From Hymenobacter crusticola (GTDB lineage: Bacteria; Bacteroidota; Bacteroidia; Cytophagales; Hymenobacteraceae), in the NCBI RefSeq assembly GCF_002154225.1, contig NZ_MTSE01000007.1, positions 186,001 through 250,000 of the forward strand: a stretch of 64,000 nt of DNA, in the 5' to 3' direction. Positions 45,240-53,942 of this stretch are shown here, piece after piece; within the stretch, counting starts at the first letter, position 1, and each line of letters starts with the position of its first letter. The position numbers were made by a program, and so were the translations under genes. Below the pieces are notes generated by a model. That model made no database searches. It worked only from the letters and a program-made list of their open reading frames with translations, and was not told where the DNA came from.

Positions 45240-46034
45240 ATGTTCAATCTTACCCCGACGGTTCGACTTCTGTTGTTTATTAACGTCGGTATCTATCTGT
45301 TGCAAACTCAGCTAGGGCCACAAGTGTCACTGTTCGGAGCGTTGTATCCGATCGGCTCTATTCACTTTCAGCTCTGGCAGTTTCTTACCTACATGTTCTT
45401 GCATGGTAGTTGGGGCCATATTTTGTCAAACATGTTCGGCCTAATCTCCTTCGGCCCCTTATTGGAGCAGCGTTGGGGTGGGGAGCGGTTCCTTACCTTC
45501 TGGTTGATTTGCGGGCTAGGTGCCGGGGTACTTTACTCCAGTGTGAAGTACTACGAGCTGCACCAGATGAACGAAGCGCGAATTGAATTTAAGCAGCATC
45601 CGACCGGTGTTGGCCTAGCAGATTTTTTTGAAAATTACTATCCCGATGCGACTGGTTACGAGACAGTAGCATCGGCGCTACAGCGAAATCCCAACGACCA
45701 GGGGCTAATTAGCTCTGCCAATGAAACGCTACAGGCCGTGTACACGGAGAGCCTAAACTCACCAAACGCGGGTATGCTTGGTGCGTCGGGGGCACTGTTT
45801 GGGATCTTGTTTGCGTTTGGATACTTGTTTCCTAACACGGAGCTCATGCTGCTCTTCTTCCCGTTTCCCATTAAAGCCAAGTATTTTGTCACGCTTTATG
45901 CGCTCTATGAGCTGTACGCGGGCATCCATCGCACTCCAGGCGACAATGTGGCGCACTTTGCACACTTGGGCGGATTGTTGATTGGCTTTATTGTGTTAAA
46001 ATTCTGGGAGCGGGGCCGCTCACAGTTTTATTGA
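45240..46034 (+). CDS. Rhomboid family intramembrane serine protease (first of two)
   Basis: A 264-residue protein with six or seven helices. The catalytic Ser lies in GASGALFG (near residue 183) and the His in FAHLGG near 245; HGSWGHILSNM in the second helix is the family's oxyanion-side motif. A loop of about 70 polar residues sits between helices 3 and 4, as in other Bacteroidota rhomboids. The ATG at 45240 follows the repeat directly. It ends 12 bases before a second rhomboid gene. Substrates are unknown. Confidence 0.88.
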   Translation: MFNLTPTVRLLLFINVGIYLLQTQLGPQVSLFGALYPIGSIHFQLWQFLTYMFLHGSWGHILSNMFGLISFGPLLEQRWGGERFLTFWLICGLGAGVLYSSVKYYELHQMNEARIEFKQHPTGVGLADFFENYYPDATGYETVASALQRNPNDQGLISSANETLQAVYTESLNSPNAGMLGASGALFGILFAFGYLFPNTELMLLFFPFPIKAKYFVTLYALYELYAGIHRTPGDNVAHFAHLGGLLIGFIVLKFWERGRSQFY

Positions 46035-46046
46035 TTTCTTTGTCGC

Positions 46047-46937
46047 ATGAGTATTCTCAATGACATTCGTACTGCCTTCGACCGCCGCGACAATGCGCTA
46101 AATCAGTTGTTGCTGATTAATGTATTGGTGTTCGTAGCGTTGATCTTGATCAGAGTTGTCACGTTCATTGCTGGTAGCGGTGATTTATATGAAGATGTCG
46201 TGCGCATCTTCAGCTTGCCCTCGGAGCCGGATGCGCTGATTCGCCGCCCATGGACGGTTCTAACCTATGCCTTCCTGCATCAGGGCTTTCTGCATATTAT
46301 CTTCAACCTACTGAATCTCTACTGGTTCGGCTCACTGGTGCGCGAGTACCTCGGCGACCGTAAACTGGTAAGCCTGTATATTTTAGGCGCTTTAGTAGGA
46401 GCCATATTTTTCCTGCTCAGCTACAACCTGATTCCTGTTTTCCGCATGGGGCCGCCTGCTGAGGTGCTAGGTGCCTCCGGTGCAGTCACGGCCATTATTG
46501 TGGGAGCAGCTACGTTGCTGCCTGACTATACATTCAACCTGTTCCTATTCGGACCCGTTCGCATCAAGTACATTGCAGCCGTCGTGGTCCTAATTTCTCT
46601 GGCGGGTATCGATGGGGGCAACGCTGGCGGTGAAATTGCCCACATTGGTGGAGCTATCCTAGGTTTTGTGTTTATCAAGCAGCTCCAGCGTGGCACCGAC
46701 CTAGGTCGTCCAGTGCAAGCTGTTGGCGATTTTATGGGCAGTGTATTCAGCGGTCGGCCGCGCCTGCGCGTCACGCATCGGGGCCGGACGGAAGAACCAG
46801 CGGCCGCACGACGCAGCACAGTAGTGAAGCCCGAGCAAGATGAAATTGATCTGATTCTGGACAAAATCTCGCGCTCCGGCTACGAAAGCTTGTCGAAGGA
46901 TGAAAAGCAGAAGCTGTTTCGCGCTAGCCAGAAATAA
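46047..46937 (+). CDS. Rhomboid family intramembrane serine protease (second of two)
   Basis: A 296-residue rhomboid with the catalytic Ser in GASGAVTA (near residue 146) and His in IAHIGGA (near 196), and the HQGFLHIIFNL motif in the second helix. The last 80 residues are a cytoplasmic tail rich in basic residues ending in helical KDEKQKLFRAS. It lacks the long loop of the first rhomboid, so the two are related but not recent copies. The pair is transcribed together and ends in a strong terminator. Confidence 0.88.
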   Translation: MSILNDIRTAFDRRDNALNQLLLINVLVFVALILIRVVTFIAGSGDLYEDVVRIFSLPSEPDALIRRPWTVLTYAFLHQGFLHIIFNLLNLYWFGSLVREYLGDRKLVSLYILGALVGAIFFLLSYNLIPVFRMGPPAEVLGASGAVTAIIVGAATLLPDYTFNLFLFGPVRIKYIAAVVVLISLAGIDGGNAGGEIAHIGGAILGFVFIKQLQRGTDLGRPVQAVGDFMGSVFSGRPRLRVTHRGRTEEPAAARRSTVVKPEQDEIDLILDKISRSGYESLSKDEKQKLFRASQK

Positions 46938-46951
46938 GAAGAGTGCAGCAG

Positions 46952-47001
46952 TTGCAAACAAAAAGCCCACCTGATAATTCAGGTGGGCTTTTTGTTTGCA
47001 A
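46952..47001. terminator. Bidirectional terminator, 23-bp perfect palindrome
   Basis: Perfect 23-bp arms (46952-46974 and 46979-47001) around TAAT contain AAAAAGCCCACCTG and its complement, giving an A/T-flanked stem usable by both the rhomboid pair (plus) and mdh (minus). It is the cleanest terminator in the window. Confidence 0.9.
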
Positions 47002-47021
47002 CGGATAGTATACGTGAGAAG

Positions 47022-47963
47022 CTACGCGGTAGCTTCCGTCATCTTGTCCAAGGCATCCATTACTTCCTTCACGTGGCCACGGGAGGTTTCGAGCAACTGC
47101 TTTTCTTCATCGTTAAGTTGAAGCTCAATGACTTTCTCGATGCCGTTTTTGCCGAGAATAACTGGCGCACCTAGGTACACACCATCAATGCCGTATTCGC
47201 CCTCTAGCTTGATGCAGACAGGGAACACGCGGCGCTGGTCACGCACAATGGCTTCTACCATCTGAGCAGCGGCGGCGCCGGGCGCGTACCAAGCAGAAGT
47301 GCCCATCAGTTTCACGAGTTCGCCGCCACCTACTGCCGTGCGCTGCACAATAGCATCTAGCTGCTCTTTGCCGATCAGCTCAGTTACCGGAATGCCGCCT
47401 ACAGTGGTATAGCGGGGTAGGGGTACCATCGTATCGCCATGGCCGCCCATCAGCACGGCCTGAATGTCTTTGGGGCTTACATTAAGTGCCTCAGCTAGAA
47501 AAGCGCGGTAGCGGGCCGTATCCAGAATGCCGGCCATGCCAAACACTTTGTTCCGCGGCAACCCCGACGTGAGGTGTGCTTGGTAAGTCATCACATCGAG
47601 CGGGTTGCTTACCACGATGATAATGGCGTTGGGTGAGTACTTCACCACTTGTTCCGTCACCGATTTTACGATGCCTGCGTTGGTGGAAATCAGGTCGTCG
47701 CGGCTCATGCCGGGCTTGCGTGGCAAGCCTGAGGTAATAACAACCACCTCCGAGTCAGCGGTGCGGCTGTAGTCGCCCGTGACGCCGACCGTGCGGGAAT
47801 CGTAGCCGATAATGGGTGACTTCTGCCAGATATCGAGCGCCTTGCCTTCGGCAAAACCTTCCTTGATATCCACTAATACAACTTCATTGGCGATTTCGCG
47901 GGTGGCGAGAACGTCGGCACAGGTGGCGCCTACGTTTCCGGCTCCAACTACAGTTACTTTCAT
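47022..47963 (-). CDS. mdh: Malate dehydrogenase
   Basis: A 313-residue NAD-dependent enzyme of the citric acid cycle, of the LDH-like type. The dinucleotide site VGAGNVGATCA is at the N-terminus, with the NAD-selective Asp in LVDIKEG near residue 34. RKPGMSRDDL carries the Arg residues that bind the second carboxylate of malate, GMAGILDTARYR follows, and GGHGDTMVP has the catalytic His near 176. It ends at the bidirectional terminator shared with the rhomboid pair. Confidence 0.94.
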   Translation of the reverse strand: MKVTVVGAGNVGATCADVLATREIANEVVLVDIKEGFAEGKALDIWQKSPIIGYDSRTVGVTGDYSRTADSEVVVITSGLPRKPGMSRDDLISTNAGIVKSVTEQVVKYSPNAIIIVVSNPLDVMTYQAHLTSGLPRNKVFGMAGILDTARYRAFLAEALNVSPKDIQAVLMGGHGDTMVPLPRYTTVGGIPVTELIGKEQLDAIVQRTAVGGGELVKLMGTSAWYAPGAAAAQMVEAIVRDQRRVFPVCIKLEGEYGIDGVYLGAPVILGKNGIEKVIELQLNDEEKQLLETSRGHVKEVMDALDKMTEATA

Positions 47964-48093
47964 CGGTGAACGGGTTGGGGTGAAGGTTGGGGTACGTGTA
48001 AATGTAAGTAAAACCCGTTCACTTCAGCAGGAGATTTTCCAATAACGCAAGGAGTTACACAAGCTGAGCGGCAACACGCAAAAAGCTAGGTTG

Positions 48094-49428
48094 TTATGCT
48101 TTACTCGCACGCAGAACCAGAATGTGTTCCGTGTCCGGCGTTACCTTATACCGTTCGTCGGGACGGTGCCCAATCACCCAGGCAATACGACCATCGGCAT
48201 TAACGAGCACCCGCACGTCATCTTTCAGGTTAAGCGGTACTTTTTGATCAATGAGGAAATCGCTAAGCTTCTTCTTGCCTTTCATGCCGAGCGGCATAAA
48301 CCAGTCGCCATCTTGCCAGCGCCGCACCGTTAGGGGAAACTGGAGACGGTCGGCGTCGAGGGCGGTTTCGTTGCGGCCGCGCGGTATGGTGAAGCCTTCG
48401 GCCTCCCGTAGTGTAGCCGCAAGGCGCAAGCCATCGGCGATAAGCTCCGGCTGACCGGACATGAGCTGATGTGTGCCGAAGCGAGCTAGGTTCTTGCGCG
48501 TAATGACCAGTTGGTCGCGGTCCTTCACCAGCGTGTGGGTGGGCGACTCAAACTGCCGACCAGCCGGCGCTTTGAACGCAGCTACTATGTCCTTCACCAC
48601 CAAGTACGAGAAGTTGAAAGGTCGGAGCAGCTCGTGCAACACCAGCGCGACAGCGGCAGTAGCTTGCAGCGTAGCAATGTTGAGGTACGTCACCTCATCT
48701 TCTACCGTTTGTGCTTGTGCAGCCGTATCTGCTACGTAGCGCCGCACAATTTCCTCGGCACCGCCCACCCGCTCGGCCGTGTATTGCAACGTCTGGTCGA
48801 GGTTGGGGTTGATGTCGCGTAGCACGGGCATCACATCGTGGCGGAGGCGGTTGCGCTGGTAGGTGGTGCTATCGTTGGAAGAATCCTCGCGCCATGTGAG
48901 CCGGCGCTCCACCACGTAGTCGAATAGTTCTTCTTTGCCAATACCGAGCAAGGGGCGCACGAGGTAGCCATTCTTGACCGGAATGCCGTGCAAACCAGCT
49001 AGCCCCGTGCCATGCGTAAGGTTCAGAAGCATGGTTTCGGCAGCGTCGCGCTGATGGTGAGCTGTGGCGATGTAGCTGAGTTGCTGCGTCTGGCGCAGGC
49101 GTTCAAACCACTCATAGCGCAGCACACGCGCAGCCATCTGGGTCGAAATGCCTTCTTCCTCGGCAAACGCTTTGGTCTGGAAGAACTCTGCAAAGTAAGG
49201 TACGTCGTACTTCTTGGCCAACTTGCGCACAAAATCCTCGTCGGCATCAGCTTCTTCGCCGCGCAGGCCGAAATGGCAGTGGGCAATGGCAAACTGCACA
49301 CCTAGCTTATGAAGCACATCGGCGAGGGCAACGGAGTCGATGCCACCGCTCACGGCGACGAGTAGCGAATCGGTGGTAAGGGAGAAGAGCTGGTGATCTT
49401 CAATAAACTGGCGAACTTGGTCGAGCAT
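48094..49428 (-). CDS. tilS: tRNA(Ile)-lysidine synthetase
   Basis: A 444-residue enzyme that modifies C34 of tRNA-Ile (CAU) to lysidine. The PP-loop AVSGGIDSVAL is near residue 27. The N-ATPase domain continues with HCHFGLRGEEADADE, ATAHHQRDAAETMLLNL and RPLLGIGKEEL, followed by a linker domain and a TilS_C-type domain ending around GWPPDERYK-like residues (HRPDERYKV). It is minus strand, 130 bases upstream of mdh, and diverges from the OstA-like gene over a 116-base gap. Confidence 0.92.
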   Translation of the reverse strand: MLDQVRQFIEDHQLFSLTTDSLLVAVSGGIDSVALADVLHKLGVQFAIAHCHFGLRGEEADADEDFVRKLAKKYDVPYFAEFFQTKAFAEEEGISTQMAARVLRYEWFERLRQTQQLSYIATAHHQRDAAETMLLNLTHGTGLAGLHGIPVKNGYLVRPLLGIGKEELFDYVVERRLTWREDSSNDSTTYQRNRLRHDVMPVLRDINPNLDQTLQYTAERVGGAEEIVRRYVADTAAQAQTVEDEVTYLNIATLQATAAVALVLHELLRPFNFSYLVVKDIVAAFKAPAGRQFESPTHTLVKDRDQLVITRKNLARFGTHQLMSGQPELIADGLRLAATLREAEGFTIPRGRNETALDADRLQFPLTVRRWQDGDWFMPLGMKGKKKLSDFLIDQKVPLNLKDDVRVLVNADGRIAWVIGHRPDERYKVTPDTEHILVLRASKA

Positions 49429-49529
49429 AGGAGGGTGATACTGGCGCAGCAGGCTGCTGCAATCCTGATTACTTAGCGCAGAGCTAGGGCACTACAATAC
49501 AAAGATGGGCGTTACCAGTCGGCCTTCCG

Positions 49530-49537
49530 TACCTTTG
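49530..49537 (+). promoter_or_regulatory. Candidate -7 box, near-leaderless OstA-like gene
   Basis: TACCTTTG fits TAnnTTTG and ends 7 bases before the ATG at 49545, so transcription from it would begin at or next to the start codon. No convincing -33 TTG lies at 19-20 bases upstream. Confidence 0.4.
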
Positions 49538-49544
49538 CGCTCAA

Positions 49545-51242
49545 ATGCCGTCCCCTAAGTCACTTTATCTTCTTCTACTTGTGCTTTTGCCTGTGCTAGG
49601 CATGGCGCAACAGCGACCCACTCCGCGTGCCGCTACTCCGCCCAAAGGCCAACGTATTGAGCTCCTAACCGCTGCCGAGCTGGTTGGCGGTTCCTTCAAT
49701 GGCGTTACCATTCGAAAGCTGATCGGCAATGTAAGCTTCCGGCAGGGTACCACGCTGCTTTACTGCGACTCGGCCTACCAATATACCGAACGCAATGCGC
49801 TAGAAGCGTTTAGCAACGTGCGTATTATCCAGAATGATACTGTCACCATCACCGGCGACCGGGGCACCTACGACGGCGATACGCGCAAAGCCCGCATGAC
49901 CGGCAATGTGGTTATGCGCGACCCGAGCATGACGCTCACTACTTCCGCCCTCGACTACGACCTGAGCACCAACCTAGCTTATTACAACACTGGTGGCCAC
50001 ATCGTAGACCCCGAGAATACGCTCGATAGCCAATTTGGCTACTACAACACCACGTCTAAGGTCTTTAGCTTCCGGCGCAATGTGCACGTAGTCACAAAGA
50101 GTAACGAAATCAACAGTGACACGCTGCAATACAATACGGTTTCGAAGATTACATATTTCTTCGGGCCGACGCGTATGAAAGACAAGTTGCAGCGCACGCT
50201 TTACGCTGAGAACGGCACCTACAACACGATTACTAAGCTGGCGAACTTTCAGCGCAACGCCAAGATCGAAACGCCAGAGTACCTGCTCGGCGGCGACAAG
50301 CTGGTCTACGATCAGAACACTGAGTATGGCATCGCGACGGGTCACGTCTCAATGACTTCCAAGAAAGATAATCTGGAAATTCGAGGCGACGTGGGGCGTT
50401 ATTGGCGCAACCTAGGTCGTATTAAAGTGTATGGTAGTCAGCCCGTAATGCGCAATATCTCCGGAAAGGATACCATGTACTTGGCTGCCGATACACTGCT
50501 GAGCATCGAGCCGAAACCGCCCCAGCCGGAGGCGCGAAGCGTGCTCTATGCCTTTCGCAAAGTGAAGATCTTCCGCGGCACTATGCAAGGGCGCTGCGAT
50601 TCGTTGACCTACGATCGGCAGGACTCCATTATCTACCTGAACCGTAACCCCATTCTGTGGGCCGACAAAAACCAGCTGACGGCTGATAGCATGGAGGTGC
50701 GGCAGCGGCGTAACAAGATTGACCAGATTAGGCTTTACGCCAACTCGTTTGTGGTGGGCCAGGACACCCTGCTCAACTTCAACCAAGTCAAAGGCCGCAA
50801 CATGGTGGCTTACTTCAGCGAAAATAAATTGAAAAAAGTAGACGTACGTGGCAACGCCGAGAGCCTTTATTATGCTCTTGAGGGTGACACGGTCGTGTCG
50901 GGCGTGAACAAGGCCTTGAGCGCAAACATGGCGATGCGCTTTGCCGAAAGTAAACTAAGCTCTATTTCCTTTCTGACGAACCCCGATGCTAGCTTTATTC
51001 CACCGCCAGAACTCAAGCCCGAAGATGCTAAGCTAAAGGGTTTTGCGTGGCGCGCCCCGGAACGGCCCACGCGTCGGCAAGTGTTAGGCAAACATTTCGC
51101 GTTGCCAGTAAAGCCCAAATCCAAAGCAAAGCCTAATTCAAAAACGAAAAAGACCACCCCGAAGAAAACGGCGACGCCCAAAGCCCCAGCGCCCAAGCCT
51201 GCTCCGGTGAAAGTGCCCGCTCGGCCGCCGGCTGCCCGCTAG
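49545..51242 (+). CDS. OstA-like lipopolysaccharide-transport protein
   Basis: A 565-residue periplasmic protein with a signal peptide (LYLLLLVLLPVLGMAQ) and an OstA/LptA-type beta-jellyroll: repeated short strands such as GNVSFRQGTTLLYCDSA, GDRGTYDGDTRKARMTGNVV and NLAYYNTGGHIVDP run through most of the chain. The last 60 residues are Lys/Pro/Ala-rich and probably disordered. Bacteroidota use such OstA-like proteins in LPS delivery or assembly, presumably with BamD encoded next. It ends 56 bases before bamD. Confidence 0.85.
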   Translation: MPSPKSLYLLLLVLLPVLGMAQQRPTPRAATPPKGQRIELLTAAELVGGSFNGVTIRKLIGNVSFRQGTTLLYCDSAYQYTERNALEAFSNVRIIQNDTVTITGDRGTYDGDTRKARMTGNVVMRDPSMTLTTSALDYDLSTNLAYYNTGGHIVDPENTLDSQFGYYNTTSKVFSFRRNVHVVTKSNEINSDTLQYNTVSKITYFFGPTRMKDKLQRTLYAENGTYNTITKLANFQRNAKIETPEYLLGGDKLVYDQNTEYGIATGHVSMTSKKDNLEIRGDVGRYWRNLGRIKVYGSQPVMRNISGKDTMYLAADTLLSIEPKPPQPEARSVLYAFRKVKIFRGTMQGRCDSLTYDRQDSIIYLNRNPILWADKNQLTADSMEVRQRRNKIDQIRLYANSFVVGQDTLLNFNQVKGRNMVAYFSENKLKKVDVRGNAESLYYALEGDTVVSGVNKALSANMAMRFAESKLSSISFLTNPDASFIPPPELKPEDAKLKGFAWRAPERPTRRQVLGKHFALPVKPKSKAKPNSKTKKTTPKKTATPKAPAPKPAPVKVPARPPAAR

Positions 51243-51259
51243 CTATCTGGCGCGCGACC

Positions 51260-51290
51260 TTTGATTCGGTTTTACCATCTGTTATCTTTG
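51260..51290 (+). promoter_or_regulatory. Promoter for bamD
   Basis: TTTG at 51260-51263, then 19 bases, then TATCTTTG at 51283-51290: a full match to the Bacteroidota -33/-7 promoter. The ATG is only 8 bases after the -7 box, so the mRNA would be leaderless or nearly so. Confidence 0.75.
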
Positions 51291-51298
51291 TCCCCCTT

Positions 51299-52129
51299 AT
51301 GCTGACTTCCCGTCCGATATTCTTTCTTCTGCTGCTGAGCACGTTAGTTCTTGGCTCCTGCTCGGGCTACCAAAAGCTGCTCAAGAGCTCCGACGTAAAT
51401 GCGAAGTACGAAGCAGCTATCAAGTATTACGAAAGCGGCGACTATTTCAAGTCGGGCACGCTACTCGAAGAGCTTATTCCGGTGCTAAAAGGCCGGCCAG
51501 AGGCTGAGAAGGCACAGTTTTACTTTGCCAACACTAATTACAAGCAGCGCAACTACACACTGGCCGCATACTACTTCAAATCGTTTTACGATACGTACCC
51601 AAATTCCCAGTACACGGAAGAAGCAACGCTGTTGCATGCTAAATCGCTGTTCCGCGATTCGCCCAACTACGAGCTAGACCAAACGAACACGTACTCGGCC
51701 ATTGAGTCGATTGCAGAGTTCATGACCCGGTACCCGGAAAGCAAGTATAAGCAAGAGGCTGAGGGTATGACGCAAGAACTCCAGAAGAAATTGGAGAACA
51801 AGGCCTATCTGAGTGCCGAGCTGTATTACAATCTGCGCTACTATCAATCGGCTGTGGTGGCCCTAACGGCCTTCCAGCAACAATATCCAGCTTCTAGCTA
51901 CAACGAGCAAGCAGCCTTTCTGAAGCTGAGCGCACAGTATAACCTAGCCAAAGAAAGCGTAGAAGAAAAGCAACGGGAGCGGTATTTGGAAGCCATTTCC
52001 TTTTATCAGGCTTTCATTGATACGTACCCGCAAAGCCGTAACCTGAAAGCTGCTGAGAATATGTACGATCAGAGCCGTGATCAGCTAGCAAAAATGAAGG
52101 AAACCAAATCTACGGCAGCAAATCAGTGA
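51299..52129 (+). CDS. bamD: Outer membrane assembly factor BamD (lipoprotein)
   Basis: A 276-residue lipoprotein. The signal peptide ends in the lipobox LGSC near residue 20. TPR repeats follow: KYEAAIKYYESGDYFKSG, KAQFYFANTNYKQRNYTLAAYYF, and QYTEEATLLHAKSLF among them, in the order seen in BamD. BamD binds BamA at the outer membrane and helps insert beta-barrel proteins. Its own promoter is directly upstream, so it can be expressed apart from the OstA-like gene. The omega-subunit gene follows after 127 bases. Confidence 0.9.
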   Translation: MLTSRPIFFLLLLSTLVLGSCSGYQKLLKSSDVNAKYEAAIKYYESGDYFKSGTLLEELIPVLKGRPEAEKAQFYFANTNYKQRNYTLAAYYFKSFYDTYPNSQYTEEATLLHAKSLFRDSPNYELDQTNTYSAIESIAEFMTRYPESKYKQEAEGMTQELQKKLENKAYLSAELYYNLRYYQSAVVALTAFQQQYPASSYNEQAAFLKLSAQYNLAKESVEEKQRERYLEAISFYQAFIDTYPQSRNLKAAENMYDQSRDQLAKMKETKSTAANQ

Positions 52130-52256
52130 GGTGAATGAATAAATAGCTAAAGGGTTGATCATTGAACTAGACCGGGATAGTTTTCCTCGAAGTACGATAA
52201 GCAACCACTTAATCATTCAACTACTCAGCAATCAATAATTTAAACTCATCCATCCC

Positions 52257-52613
52257 ATGAAAACTCCGAACAACGTTCCTGCTTCTATCGTGACGCGCAA
52301 CATGGCGGACTTAGCCAATGAGACCGGCAACGTATACGAGTCTATTGCCATCATCTCAAAGCGCGCCAACCAGATTTCGGTGAAGCTGAAAGAGGAGCTT
52401 AACAGCAAGCTAGCTGAGTTTGCCACCACCGTGGACAACCTAGAAGAAGTATTTGAGAACCGCGAGCAAATCGAGATTTCGAAACACTACGAGCGCCTAC
52501 CCAAGCCGACTAATTTGGCAATAGAAGAGTTCTTGGAAGGCAAGGTACACTTCAATACCCCCGACGAGGTGGCTGGCCCCGAGCAGACGGGTTTCACCCG
52601 GGCTACGGAGTAG
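52257..52613 (+). CDS. rpoZ: RNA polymerase omega-type (RpoZ/Rpb6-like) subunit
   Basis: A 118-residue acidic protein of the Rpb6/omega family as found in Bacteroidota: SIVTRNMADLANETGNVYES, then ISKRANQISVKLKEELNSKL and a C-terminal acidic tail. The ISKRANQI segment corresponds to the omega motif that binds the beta-prime subunit. Position between bamD and coaBC is the conserved Bacteroidota order, which supports the assignment. The spacer to the next gene is 15 bases. Confidence 0.87.
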   Translation: MKTPNNVPASIVTRNMADLANETGNVYESIAIISKRANQISVKLKEELNSKLAEFATTVDNLEEVFENREQIEISKHYERLPKPTNLAIEEFLEGKVHFNTPDEVAGPEQTGFTRATE

Positions 52614-52628
52614 TCATTAGCTGCCACA

Positions 52629-53177
52629 ATGCCGCTGCAAGGCCGCAAAATTCTGCTGGGAGTGTGTGGTAGCATTGCCGCCTATAAAGCGGCCATGCTC
52701 GTACGTCTCCTCGTTAAAGCCGAGGCCGAGGTGCAAGTCATTCTGACTGCCTCGGCCTCGGCTTTTGTTACGCCGCTTACCCTAGGTACGCTCTCCAAAA
52801 AGCCCGTCCTGACCGGATTTCTGAAAAACGAAGCGGCTGGCGAGTGGCACAACCACGTGCATCTAGGCCTGTGGGCTGATGCTTTGGTGATTGCCCCCGC
52901 CAGCGCCAATACCATTGGGCACCTCGCCAACGGGCTTTGCGATTCGCTCCTCGATGCCGTGTATCTGTCGGCGCGTTGCCCGGTGTTTTTGGCGCCAGCC
53001 ATGGACCTCGATATGTACGCACACCCGGCAGTTACGCAGAATTTTGCGCGGTTGCGCTCGTATGGCAACCACATCTGGGAGTCGCCGGCCGGTGAGTTGG
53101 CTAGTGGGCTTTCCGGGCCCGGCCGCATGCTAGAGCCAGAAGAAATTGTGGCAGAGCTAGAAGCGTTTTTCTCCTAG
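52629..53177 (+). CDS. coaC: CoaBC split gene, CoaC (phosphopantothenoylcysteine decarboxylase) half
   Basis: A 182-residue flavoprotein covering the CoaC domain: GVCGSIAAYKAA at the N-terminus, the His of EWHNHVHLGLWAD, PASANTIGHLANGLCDSLL, and the PAMDLDMYAHP active-site motif. It decarboxylates 4'-phosphopantothenoylcysteine to phosphopantetheine in CoA synthesis. In most bacteria it is fused to CoaB. Here a TAG (53175-53177) ends it, and the T of TAG is followed by the first base of a 19-bp inverted repeat. The CoaB half continues downstream in the same reading frame. Confidence 0.88.
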   Translation: MPLQGRKILLGVCGSIAAYKAAMLVRLLVKAEAEVQVILTASASAFVTPLTLGTLSKKPVLTGFLKNEAAGEWHNHVHLGLWADALVIAPASANTIGHLANGLCDSLLDAVYLSARCPVFLAPAMDLDMYAHPAVTQNFARLRSYGNHIWESPAGELASGLSGPGRMLEPEEIVAELEAFFS

Positions 53178-53270
53178 GAGCGCGCTATGGTGCGTTCGGT
53201 CACCGTCTGCGTCGTTTCAATCAAGGCCACCGATTCTCTTCAACGATTGGACGCGCCGTGGCGCGCTCCT
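53176..53270. repeat. Palindromic element inside coaBC
   Basis: Arms at 53176-53194 and 53252-53270 match at 16 of 19 positions, and the three differences are G-T wobbles, so the transcript could form a 19-bp stem with three G-U pairs. The left arm begins AGGAGCGCGC and contributes the AG of the coaC stop codon. Inner short stems are visible (CGGT/ACCG). It is the only gene-interrupting element found in the window. Confidence 0.8.
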
Positions 53271-53291
53271 GCAAACCTAGGTTTACAATAC

Positions 53292-53942
53292 ATGCGCGTC
53301 CTCATCACCGCTGGGCCTACCTACGAACCCATTGATCCGGTGCGCTTCATCGGCAATCATAGCACCGGCAAAATGGGGTACGCCCTGGCCGAGGCCTTCG
53401 CTGGGGCTGGCGCAGCCGTAATGCTGGTGAGTGGCCCCACAAACCTCGCCGACCCAGCGCACCCAAACATCAAGACGGTGCGGGTGGATACAGCCGACCA
53501 GATGTATGCCGCCGCCGCCGCCGCCGCACCTAGCACGGATATCTGGGTGTTTGCTGCTGCCGTGGCCGACTACAAACCACGGGAGGTAGCCATCACGAAG
53601 ATTAAAAAAGAAGGTGACACGCTGACGTTGGAGCTTGTGAAGAACGTTGACATTGCCGCGACCCTAGGTCGGACAAAACGGGCCACACAATTTTCCGTGG
53701 GTTTTGCGTTGGAGACCAATAACGAAGAAGTTAATGCCCGCGAGAAGCTAGCTCGTAAGCACTTTGATTTGATTGTGCTCAATTCTTTGCGCGACCCAGG
53801 CGCTGGATTTCGGCACGACACAAACAAAGTGACGCTGCTGGAGGCCGATGGGCAAATGACTATCTTTGAGTTGAAGCCAAAAGCCGCCGTCGCTGAAGAC
53901 ATTGTCCGCACCATTCTTGCCCGCCTCCCTCATCATGCGTAA
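53292..53942 (+). CDS. coaB: CoaBC split gene, CoaB (phosphopantothenate-cysteine ligase) half
   Basis: A 216-residue CoaB domain that joins 4'-phosphopantothenate and cysteine using CTP. It starts RVLITAGPTYEPIDPVRFIGN, then HSTGKMGYALAEAF, AAAVADYKP and, near the end, FSVGFALETNNEE. The ATG at 53292 matches where the domain begins in fused proteins; an ATG at 53187 in the same frame would add 35 residues of repeat-derived sequence. Its 3' end overlaps the next gene by 8 bases. It is in the same frame as coaC with only the TAG between. Confidence 0.88.
   Translation: MRVLITAGPTYEPIDPVRFIGNHSTGKMGYALAEAFAGAGAAVMLVSGPTNLADPAHPNIKTVRVDTADQMYAAAAAAAPSTDIWVFAAAVADYKPREVAITKIKKEGDTLTLELVKNVDIAATLGRTKRATQFSVGFALETNNEEVNAREKLARKHFDLIVLNSLRDPGAGFRHDTNKVTLLEADGQMTIFELKPKAAVAEDIVRTILARLPHHA

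Noticed and set aside
53187-53942. A CoaB start at the upstream ATG (53187)
   Set aside because: The extra 35 residues come from the palindromic insert and have no counterpart in CoaB; the ATG at 53292 sits where the domain begins.
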